Origin: Cylindrodendrum hubeiense
Lineage: Eukaryota > Ascomycota > Sordariomycetes > Hypocreales > Nectriaceae
Reading direction: 5' to 3'
Assembly: GCA_014621425.1 (NCBI GenBank)
Contig: JAANBB010000086.1
Location: 1-64,000, forward strand
DNA: 64,000 nt
The notes under the pieces were generated by a model. The model did no database searches and was not told where the DNA came from. It was given only the letters and a program-made list of their open reading frames with translations. Position numbers and translations under genes: made by a program. This document shows, in pieces, positions 46,188-56,428 of the stretch (the stretch's first letter is position 1; every line of letters begins with the position of its first letter).

Positions 46188-47046
46188 ACTAATAAAGGTG
46201 ATTAAATTGGTTCCTTATATGTGCGTGAAGCTAACGATGTATATGTGGTGGTAAATGATACAGAAAAATAATTATGCGAGCGGTGAGACTTCGACACAGC
46301 TTTATTGTTCTTCTACAGAGGCCGAGGAGCGAGAATTGCGACATGGAACGACATGACGCCATTTCTCGCCGGCTCGAATGAGAGCTCGCTCCAACACTCC
46401 GACCGAGGCTAGGGATTCGCTGAATAAACTGGGTGCGCTAAAAGACTAAGCCTGGCCGGGTTCCGAACCCCGTTGATATGGCTGCCTACTAAGTCTCGGA
46501 CCGTGTTGGATTAAGTGTCGTAGGAACTGTGAACTGGGTTTTGTTAAACATACCTCCCTTCGGCTCATTAGTACGGAATTTAAGCAATACGAATCGAGAG
46601 GGCTGTAAAATGGGAAGCTTCAAGATGGTTAGTTCTCGCCAAATGCCGCGGCGGCGTTATCCAAACTGAATGAAGTTGATATAACGCACCTTAGTCTCCT
46701 CGGTGAATGCAATTTAGTCGCAAAGGAACTTCTTTACGAGTTTTATCATATTTATTTTACTTATTGATCATGCACCAATTCTACAACTGAGGAATAGTGT
46801 CATTGAAGGATGTAGAGGAATAGGAGAGATCAATTTCCGAACAACTACTATAGTGCAAACTGGAGCTAAGTATAAAAAAAAGTCTAATCAAGAAATAAGA
46901 AAAAAAGGACCAATCTAACGAGTCCTTGAAAACATATGTAAAACGTGAAACCCCACAACTTTAAAACTGAGCAAAAAAGGAAGGAAAAAGGGCAACCACC
47001 TTTCAGATAGCTACAAAAGCTTGTTCGTTGAATCGAAGCCTCCAAC
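46188..47046. other. Intergenic: MDR promoter and PKS 3' flank
   Basis: About 860 bp, AT-rich, with poly-A runs around 46870-46910. No gene or structured RNA is recognisable. Confidence 0.5.
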
Positions 47047-50000
47047 TCACTCTTCCAATGCCTTCAGCAGGCCTTGGGCAGCGTGACTGCCCAAAGCATC
47101 CAAACTTGCCATGCCCATGATTTCCAAAACGCTGATGTCAAATCCAAACGTCTGCCTCCACCAAGTTCTCATCTCAATAGCAACCAGCGAGTCCATGCCC
47201 AAGTTCGCCAAGGGCGTCGACGTCACCAGATCCTCCTCGGGCCTCATGATCAAGCTGAGAAGTTTCTTTCCAATCTCTCGTGCCAGCGTGTTTGACGTAG
47301 CACCCTCCCTCAGCCGAGACGCATCACGGCGGACACTGCCGAGGAACGCATTCAGACTGTCATTGGCGCCACCAGACTTGGAACTCGCTCCCAGGTTGGT
47401 ATTATGGTAAATGGCCATTCGCACGTCCTTTCGCCAGATGGACCGATTTTCCGCGCTCTCAAGCGGCGTGGCCGAAGCGAGACCAACGACAAAGTTGTTT
47501 TGGGTCACAAATGTCGACGCTGGGCCACGCATGCTCGGCGGAGAGGATGCGGTAGAGAAGCTCATCGACATGGCGATTGCATCCAAAAGCTCTTGCTCGT
47601 TGATTCCGTAGGCACCCGTGAGCTTCATCACACGCTTAAGCGCATCGTTGTCTGAGATAACACCGATATCAGTGACATCACCGATGTCAATGGTGGATGC
47701 TGGCAGGCCCCGATCCGTACGATACTGCACGAAGGTGTCGAGGAAGGAGCTGGCGCTGGCATAGTTTGCCTGGCCCGGCTGTCCAATGATTCCTGAGATG
47801 GAAGAGAAGAGAAGGAGAAAGTCCAATTCGCAACCAGCGGATATCGTGGCGTTGTGTAGGTTCCACGTTCCCTGGATCTTAGGTTCGACAGCGGTTGTCC
47901 AGTCTTCGTATGACATGCGAGGAACGGCGTTGTCGCGAAGGATCATGGACATCTGAAGAATTCCCTTCAGCTTGGGAGCGGCTGCGATCGCTCTCGAAAC
48001 ATCTTCCAGGACAGAGACGCTTCCTTGGACCAGCTTAACACTGCAACCCATGCTTTCCAGCTCACGGACAATGGCCAGCTCACTCGGACGCGAGCCGGCG
48101 CTTCGTGAGAGATACACCAGGTTGCGTGCGCCGTGTTCAACCATCCATCGCGAAACCGCATGTCCGAGGCCACCAAGACCTCCGATCAGGAGGTAGGATG
48201 CTGACTCGTCGAGCTTCACCACCTTTGGTCTAGTTGCGCTGCTGCTGTCGATCTTGAGCGTCCCGTTTGTCTCGCGAATGGAAACAACAATCTTTCCGAT
48301 GTGCAGGCCACGTTGCATGTAGCGGAACGCATCTTGGACTTCGGCAGCGCTAAACACCTTGATCGGCTTGATCGGAAGGATATGGCCTTCTCGGAAGTAA
48401 CGGACGACAGCACCGAGTAGTCTAAGTTGATTGTTAGCTTGAGGTAACTCAATGTCGTTGGGGATGTTAGGACTGACTCTTTGCAAATTGCAGGCCTCTT
48501 GGAACACATTTGGTCCATGTCGACACAGCAGTAGCTTCGGTTGGCCATGAAGACGTCCATGTCCAACTTTCCGGATCCCAGGAGATCTCGCTTGCCGATT
48601 TCCACCATCTTACCAAACTCGGCCACGCAACGCCAGGTCGCATGGAGGAGTTCGCCCGAAAGCGAGTTAAGGACGATGTCGACTCCAACGCCGCCAGTTT
48701 CACGGTCTACATCTGCCACGAAAGAGTCGTTGCGAGAGTTGAAGATCCTGTTCCGTGGGATGTCAAACACGTCCATGAGATACTTCACCTTCACATCGCT
48801 GCCCACAGTGACAAAGATCTCAGCTCCAAGCATGCGCGCAATCTGGATAGCCGCGATACCGACACCACCACAAGCACTGTGAATGAGGACAGACTGTAGA
48901 ACACCAGAAGTTAGCCAAGACCCGTAAGGAATATATGCGGTGTTGATATGGGGCGATCACATACCTGGCCACGCTTAAGACCACCAATATCAATCAAAGA
49001 GTAGATTGCCGTCGCATACACACATGGCATCGTCGCACCGTCGTCAAAGTCCAGCTCGTCTGGGATGACCTCGCAGAGCTTCTCCGAGGTGATGATCGAC
49101 GAAGAGAACGAGCCGCGACTGAACAGTATCACGCGGTCGCCAACGTGCAGATCCTTGACGTCGGGGCCAAGTCGAGCAACAACACCAGTCGCCTCCAAAC
49201 CGAATCCCTCTTCCGGAATCTCGATGATGCCATTGGCACTTAGCACATCCTAGATTAGTAAACCGTTAGCGACCTTGACTCTATATTCACACATGGTTAC
49301 CCTTCATGGGGACAGGAGGATCTTACCCTGAAGTTCAAGCCACCAGCATGAACGTCGACCTCTACATCATCACCCACCAGCGGCCTTGCCACTCGGCGGG
49401 CCCAAGTCAGAGCATTCAGCAAGCCCGGCTTCTTAGTATCGAGGACGATGGGCTCGCTAGCCTCGGCAGTCAACAGCTCCTGGCTGATCGAGAAAGGATA
49501 GTATCTTCCGATGTGGACTACACCGTCCTGGATTGCGTACTCATAATCAGGGTGCAGCCACTCGCATCGTTCATCCTCTCGGGCGCGGAATCTAGTAAAC
49601 ACATCCGCGACCTGGTCAAGCGAGGCGTCGATGTCGTCAACTTCGCATGTCGCGAACTCAACGGCCATCTCGCTGCGGATCGTGCGAGCAGCGCCGACAA
49701 CTTGGGCGTAGGCAGGGCTCACGCACTTCATTTGACTGGGTCGAGTAACCCAAAAGAGACCGGCTTCACCGAGGCCTCCGAGGAGTTTCTTGAAGCTTTC
49801 GAACTGGTTGGCCGTGATGTTCTCGAAGAATGGCTCGTCCTTTTCTAGGAGGGCGATCACATCTTGTCCTGGAACGGGGACTGCGTCTGGGCTGCATTGT
49901 TGAACGACGAAGCCTCGTGCGCTCAAGAGCTGAGAAAGCGCCTCCGCAGTGCTGTCGCCTGAGGAACAGAGCAGCGTCACCACCTTCTCGGTTGCCGCTT

Positions 50001-53000
50001 CCGGCTCCAGGGGTTTAGCAATGATAATGCTGTTCTCTTCCAGGGGCTCACCAGAGCCTGGCACAATAACGGGCTCATCAAATCCGGCGGCTAGGAGCTC
50101 GGCCTTCCATCTCTGGGTCGTCACATACGGCTCTTCAAGTCGTTCATCGGTGGCACCACACCACCACCAAGGCAGGACACCGAAGATGTAGTTGGGCCAC
50201 TTGGAAGACGGGCAGAGTTCCTGCAGGAGCAGTCTGCCGTTGGGGCGGAGCAACTTTCGGATGTTCTTAAGAGTCTCAGAAAGCGACTTTGTGGCGTGAA
50301 CGGCATTGGTTGCAATGATAAGGTCGAACTGCCCTTCCTCGAAGCCCTGCTCGACAGGATCCTGACCGAGGCTGAGAACAGCATGATGGATGTTGGTAAG
50401 GCCCTTGGTGCGCTCCTTGTTGGCAAGCGTCAGGCTGGAGCTGAGATCCGTGATGGTGTATTCTGAGTAGAAAATACGGCCATCGGGGAAAGCAAGATCT
50501 GTCCAGGCGCCGACTGTTGGTGCACCGGTGCCTGCACCAATCTCCAGGACCTTGAGGCTGGGCTTGCTATGGGCGAGATGGTGAAGGAATGGAGTCCTAT
50601 TGAAGTAGTCTCGGAAGGAGAACACCTTTGATAGGGTGTCGTCGGCAAGAATGACTTCCATGGCGTCAAGCTGGCCGTTGAAGATGCCAGTCACGTCTGA
50701 GCAAATCTTGTACATGGCAGCGGCAACATCTGCAGCAGGCGTATCAGCCAGTGCTTGCCTGATGCCCTCGACCCTGTCCAACAAGGTCTGCTCCGACACA
50801 GTCTCAATGGAAGATAAATCAACAGATGCCAGCTGGCCTTGAATCCATTCGCGATACTTTTGCATATGTGGCAAGGTCGTCTTGGCTCCAGCCAGGCGTC
50901 GCTCCGAGAGGATGAGACAGAGACGGGTCAACTCCTCCAGGGCCGGAGAATACTGGGCTCGGTCGGGATCAGCCTTGATGAGAGTCTTCGGGTCCATGAA
51001 GTCAAGATGTGGGCCCCATTCGTATCGAGTAGTGGCTTGGTCAGTTCTACCCTCAGCAGAGCTGCCATCGTCCAAAGCGGCGAGCTTTACTCCGCCCATC
51101 TCAAGGACAGTGCGGCCATCTGCAATACCGAATCCCTGGCCAGCGATGGCACCAAACTTGCTCATAGTCGCGGAAACATCCAGGTGGACGTCAGCAGCAG
51201 TGCGATAGATGACAAGCTTCTCAATCACGGTCGGGACTGACATGACAGGCTTGATGGTGAAACCCTTTGTCGCCGCCACACTCAACAGCTGCAAGCAGGC
51301 ATCGATGATGACGGGGTGCAAGTGGTAGTTCGCCTCGTCGCCAGTCTTGTTGTTCAGCACATTCGCAGCTGCGACCTGCTCTACCGTCCCAGATGTAATA
51401 TCTTCGAGGCGCTGGAACTGACGGCCGTAGTTGAGGCCGGCCCGGCCCATGGTCTCATAGCACTTCCGTGTCCCCAGGTTTCGGGGCAGCGGGTCTCGGC
51501 TTGGTCCTTCAGCTGGGCTCTCCGTCACGGCCTTGACTTGGCCGGTACAGTGCTTGGTCCACGCGTTGCCGTCATGAGAGGCGACAGTAAACTCCCACCA
51601 AGAGCTGTCAAGCGAGTCGGTAAGACGGGAAGGGCGGAAAGAGGTCATGACCTCGACGGGCTTTCCTTCGGTTAGCAGGAGAGCTGAGTTGACGAGGATG
51701 TGACGCAGAGCGAAGGCCTCTTCCACATCAGTCGTTTGTCGAATGGCTTCGCCGACCATGGCCACGTAACCTGCGAAGGGGAACACGGCATTTTCTCCAA
51801 TGATATGGTCACGAACCCAAGGAACATTGTCCAAGTGGAGGAGGTTACGCCAAGTAGGCTCCATATCGGTGCTTTCAGCTACGCGGAAACCGAGGAGGTC
51901 GTGATACGGGCGCCCGCGGTGCCTCCACTCCTTGGAAATTCTCGACTCGTGCCAGTAGCTCTCCTCATGGTTCCATGGGTATCGGGGCAGGTCTGGAAGA
52001 CAAGCGCCCTCCGAAATGAGAGCTTTGAAGTCGACAGGAACATTCTGGGCGAAGAGCTTTCCGACTGCCGTCAGCATGGACTCAATGCAGTTCTGCTTGC
52101 GGAGCATGGCCGCAGCGTATGGCACCGTGATCGACTTCTCTGCCGCAATTTGACGGAGTGGTCCGGAAAGAGCAGAGTGAGGTCCGATCTCGAGGAAGAA
52201 GGCATTCTTGCCGATGGGGTGGTTGAGGATACCAGTAACGGCAGTGGAGAACATGACTGGCGACTCGAGGTTTGTCTGCCAGTATTTCGGCCCCAGAGAG
52301 TCTCCCTTAGCTAGGAGTCTTCCGGTGACACTGCTGAAGAAGGAGCAGTTAACCGGAGCTCGACCAACAACGTTGTGTGCACTCATCCGCGCGTTGTATT
52401 CGCCTCCAATCTCAGCCATGTGATAGGAGTGGTAAGCCTTGTCGACCTTGAGCATCCTGGCTAGCACATCAGGATGCGCCTTGTGGATTGCCGCAACAAC
52501 CGACTCGAGCTTGTCAGTATCTCCAGAGAGGGTGATGCTCTTGGGAGAATTTTCACAGGCCCTGACAACTCCGGGGATAAGGTAGGGCTCGGCGTCGTCC
52601 CAGCTCAGTCCAATAGCCGCCATGGCACCCTTTCGTTTCTGCTGAAGAGTAACGTCGCCTCGGAGCCATGCCGCCGTGATGGCTTCATGGGCAGTCAGTG
52701 AGCCGGCAGCGTACGCTGCTGCAATCTCGCCGCTGGAATGGCCAACAACAGCGGCAGGCTTGATGCCGATCGAACTGAGGCAGTCGATCATTGCCAGCTG
52801 AATAGCAGTGCAGGCCGGCTGGGAGAGTTGTGCTGTTTCCACCCGGCTTGACTTGGGAGGCTTCAACAGCTCCTCTTCGAGGCTCCATTCGGGTCCGTCC
52901 ACCACTGATCGCAGATGCTTGTCAAGCGATTGGATGGTGCTTCTAAATACATCGTTTGACAGTAGCAAGTCTTTGGCCATCTGGGGCCATTGCGCACCCT

Positions 53001-54963
53001 GTCCTGTAAAGACCATGACGACCTCGGGTGCCTGACCGGCTTTCGATGTGGGAGAAACGAGACCAGCTCGCTCTCGAGTAGCCACCACGAAGGCTCGGTA
53101 AGACAGATGCTGGCGCTTGTTGGCCAGTGTATATGCCAGATCCGCAAGGCTCGCGGGATTGCTACCGAGGAATTCCTCGTAGCCCTCAGCCATCCTCTTC
53201 AGCGAATCAGCCGAGTTTGCCGAGTAGACCAGAAGCTGGGGAGTGCGCAGCGCATTCTTGGTCTTTGTCCCAAGGTTGTAGCTGCGTGCCGAATCAATGA
53301 TGACATGCGCGTTGGCACCTCCGATGCCGAAAGAGTTGACACTGGCTCGCTCGTAGCGATCTTTCGGCCAGGGGGTCGGCTCCAGGGGCACAGTCAACTT
53401 TCGCGACTCGAAAGGAATGTTCGGGTTGGGGGTGTTGAATTTGATGTTGGGGGGGATGGTCTGGTGCTGCAGAGCCATAACAACCTTCAACAGCGAAGAA
53501 AGTCCAGATGCTCCCTCGGAGTGACCCAAGTTCGGCTTCACAGATCCAATATAGACACCCGAGTCGCCGAAAACGCGTGCAACTGCATTGGCTTCGATAG
53601 GGTCGCCCACTGGCGTACCAGTACCATGGCATTCGACAAAGGCAGTTTCCGCGGTGTCCAGACCCGCATCGCGGTAGGCCTTCCTCATCATCGATTCGTG
53701 ACTCTCGGTGTTGGGGTATGTCAATCCTGGGGTCTTGCCGTCGTGGTTCGTCGCTGTGTTTCTGATGACAGCTCGGATGGGGTTGTTATCCCGTATGGCC
53801 GCATCCAGGGGCTTAATGTAAATAGCCGTGATGGCCTCGCCGCGGCCGTAGCCGTTGGCATCAGCGGAAAAGCTCTTGCAGGAGCCATCTGGGGAGAGAA
53901 CTCCCTGCTCAGTCATGGCTGTCGTCATGTTCGGGGCTAGAATGAGATTTGCTCCTCCGACAATGGCAGAGTCGCAATCACCCCGCTGGATAGCAACGCA
54001 AGCTTCATGGAGACAGACCAGAGCGGCTGAGCATCCTGTGCGAATGGTCATACTATCATGCTGGTTAGTAATAGCGAGTGAATGAGGGACAAGAGATACA
54101 CACCTCGGCCCATGGAGATCCATCTCATATGAGATACGGTTGGACAAAAGAAAGTCGCCATAACCTCCAACTCTGTGCATTCCCCACTGTTGGGGCTCCT
54201 TAGCCCACATTTCGATCCAATCTTCGCCGAAACTTCCCATGTAACAACCTATCAACCCCCCCTTGAAGTTGGTCTCACCAGCATCGTCAACACACTCGCG
54301 AACGACTTCCAGCATCTGCCTCTGATGGGGATCCGCGCGTTCCGCCTCAGTCCTGCCGAGGTTGAAGAACGAGCCGTCCAAGCTGCCCAGGTTGACCTTC
54401 TCGTCAAGGAAGTAGCCGTACTCTGACTTGACCGATCCGGGTTTAACTTGAGGGGAGTAGTACGCATCCACATTGTATCTAGACTCGGGGACGCGAGTTC
54501 GAGCATCTCCCTTTGCTACAAGGAACTCCCAGAGTTCCTCAGGGGTATGCAGGCCACCGGGAAGACGGCAGGCCATGCCGCAGATGGCAATTGGGATGGG
54601 TGCTTCGACTTGAGGCTTTCCGTGGCTAGCACCATTGGATGTTCCATTCGCGTGTGTGTCGTTCGTAGATGTTCCGTTACCGTTCGTGTTCATTCCGTTA
54701 GATCCATTCGTGCTCGTTCCGTTGGCACCGTTGGTGCCATTGCTTCCGTTCATGCTCGTGCCGTTTCCATTGTGACCGTTGAGACCATTGTGACCATTGG
54801 TGCCGTTGTGGCCATTGGTGCCGTTGTGGCCATTGGTGCCGTTGTGTCCGTTGGTACCGTTGTGGCCGTTGGTACCATTGCTGCCGTTGGCGCCGTTGGT
54901 GCCATTGCCGCCGTTTGTGTGTGTGCCATTGAGGGCGGTGATATTCTCCATGCCAGGTCTCAT
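47047..54963 (-). CDS. Highly reducing type I polyketide synthase (KS-AT-DH-MT-ER-KR-ACP)
   Basis: Five exons, 54963-54104, 54052-49327, 49249-48965, 48893-48478 and 48421-47047, give 2,553 residues. Introns are 51, 77, 71 and 56 nt; the 51-nt one has no stop and is a multiple of three. Domains in order: KS (about 121-540; catalytic Cys294 in RTGCSAAL, His429 in CHGTGT, His464 in PNLGH), AT (Ser726 in GHSSG), DH (His1036 in [12 protein letters not shown], partner in VIIDACLQ), C-methyltransferase (LEIGAGTGA near 1455), ER (HSACGGVG near 1965), KR (GGLGGLG near 2176, active Tyr in PGQANYAS) and ACP (Ser2507 in GMDSLVAI). All key residues are present. It should build a methylated, largely or fully reduced chain. 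There is no thioesterase or reductive release domain, so release needs another protein. An Asn/Gly/Thr repeat of about 100 residues precedes the KS. It shares its upstream region with the divergent oxoamine-synthase-like start. Confidence 0.95.
54630..54924. repeat. Coding minisatellite (Asn-Gly-rich) at the PKS N-terminus
   Basis: Residues about 14-112 of the PKS consist of NG(T/H/S/A)N-type repeats. Between about 54769 and 54890 an 18-bp unit encoding Gly-Thr-Asn-Gly-His-Asn is repeated six times with few changes. The frame is kept throughout. Confidence 0.9.
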
Positions 54964-55533
54964 GATGACATGAAATTGTGTTATAGGGGTATTTGATATA
55001 GTATTTTCTCCTGTGAAGGAGCAGGGTAGTCTGAAGACAAAGAAGGTATGTAGTGAGGAAATCCCGATGAAGGATATTAATAATACTCTTCAAGGACTGT
55101 CTACAGAGAAGAGAAGCACGAGAACTCAACACTCTGAGGTTTGCGTCATATGTAGTATTTTCTGATTAGAATGTTTGGTAACTCAAAATACAAAGTTTAT
55201 CTCCAGGGCCATTGTCGATTGATTCCGCAGCCGTGGGTCAGGAACCGGGTCCCGGCATCGCGGCGGTGGTGGTCTTCAGGAACAGCTGCGGCTGTGCCAC
55301 AGGCATCCTTAGTGGTTCGATGGGAATTATCAGTCGTGGCCTGGTTCGTCTCGATACCGGATTCCGCCCGCTCACCGTTTTGTTTCGCTCGCTGTCTGAG
55401 ATTGTGCATCCGCGCCAAATTGTGGTGGCGGGAACCCCAAGTGGGAGCCTGGGGCGGCCAAGAGACGCGATGTGACACAAGCGAAGCGGCGATTGATAGT
55501 GGCCTGACGACATGGCCTCAACATGGGGTCGCG

Positions 55534-55566
55534 CACGCAGGGAACACGCAGGGAACACGCAGGGAA
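55534..55566. repeat. Three tandem copies of an 11-bp unit in the PKS promoter
   Basis: CACGCAGGGAA is repeated three times without a mismatch or spacer. Confidence 0.92.
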
Positions 55567-55661
55567 CGACAGAAGAGGGAGCTTCCCTGCTTCGCCTTAC
55601 ATCCGGCTCATTCTCTCCCCAGACAGTGTGAGCCGGCCCGCAATCGATCCACAACAATATC

Positions 55662-55700
55662 CCCGGAACCCGCGAGTGGGCTGGTGCTCCCGGAACCCGC
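55662..55700. promoter_or_regulatory. 12-bp direct repeat with CCGG core
   Basis: CCCGGAACCCGC occurs twice, 27 bp start to start (55662 and 55689), in the divergent promoter. This is a candidate binding pair for a regulator, by inference. Confidence 0.5.
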
Positions 55701-56154
55701 ACTGCCGCGAACGTGGGGAGAGACTGCAGCACAACTTGACTTTCAACACCAGCCCACGCCTCAGCCCAGCGCGTAGCGATGTTCAATATGGCAACGGGTC
55801 CCGGGAAGGATTCTGCGCTCAGAGACGCAGCGACAAGCTACAGAACCCTTGTTTGGAACCGCGTGGGATTCCGCGCTAAGGCACACAAACATGAGTTTCG
55901 CCGTAATGCCAACATCCGATAGACGAAGACCCAGAGTAGGCCAACGAGTATCTCAAAAGCCTCAAAGACACCTTGAAATACCTATTGTATCGCAAGAGAT
56001 TTCCTGGACAAAGCAGAAGCTATTCGTCTCACCGCCTGCAAAACAACTACTATCTCTTCGTCTTCCGTTCGCACAACCAATCTGTCGAGCCCTCTAACTC
56101 GCATTCCATTTCCATCTTACTTGCCTACCAAATCACTTCAACTATCAATTCACA

Positions 56155-56287
56155 ATGTCCAACGTTGTGCCCCACATCAAGGACTACCTTCAGGCTCAAG
56201 AGCCCAAGGCACCCCGCATGAAGGATGCGCCAGTCTTTTACCGCAATCTTGAGGAGGCGCTCGATACTCGTCGAGCCGACCAGAACC
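56155..56287 (+). CDS. Truncated N-terminus resembling an alpha-oxoamine synthase (AONS/Fum8-like)
   Basis: An ATG with a good context (CACAATGTCC) opens 44 codons, including the segment FYRNLEEALDTRRADQN. It is then cut at the single ambiguous base n at 56287. The FYRNLEEALD-x-RRAD pattern is, from memory, the usual beginning of fungal PLP-dependent alpha-oxoamine synthases related to serine palmitoyltransferase and 8-amino-7-oxononanoate synthase. In sphinganine-analogue pathways such an enzyme joins an amino acid to the PKS product and so releases it. No PLP-binding part is present. Right of the n, the sequence reads like the 5' leader of the next gene. Either an assembly gap has been collapsed to one n, or this is a gene remnant. 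The family call is tentative, because only 44 residues are visible. Confidence 0.5.
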
Positions 56288-56428
56288 NGATTCAGTTGTT
56301 TTATCTTTGCTTTTTTTCTACCTCCTCTTCATACCGTTGACCCCCTCATGCATATCGCCCTTGAGTTTTGACCCCAATTCTTGCCTGCTTCGATCTGGAG
56401 AGCCTTCTCTTCCTTGAGCCACAACAAG

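Larger units (their letters stand above)
54964..56154. promoter_or_regulatory. Bidirectional promoter between the PKS and the oxoamine-synthase-like start
   Basis: About 1.2 kb between two outward-facing starts. It contains three tandem copies of an 11-bp unit at 55534-55566 and a 12-bp direct repeat CCCGGAACCCGC at 55662-55673 and 55689-55700. Further CGG/CCG-rich sequence such as GAACCGGGTCCCGG lies near 55241. CGG-type half sites are what Zn2Cys6 factors usually bind, and one is encoded 5 kb away. The role is inferred from position only. Confidence 0.55.

Noticed and set aside
46440..46520. Possible tRNA-like sequence around GGGTTCCGAACCCC
   Set aside because: A palindromic match only; no anticodon arm or acceptor pairing.
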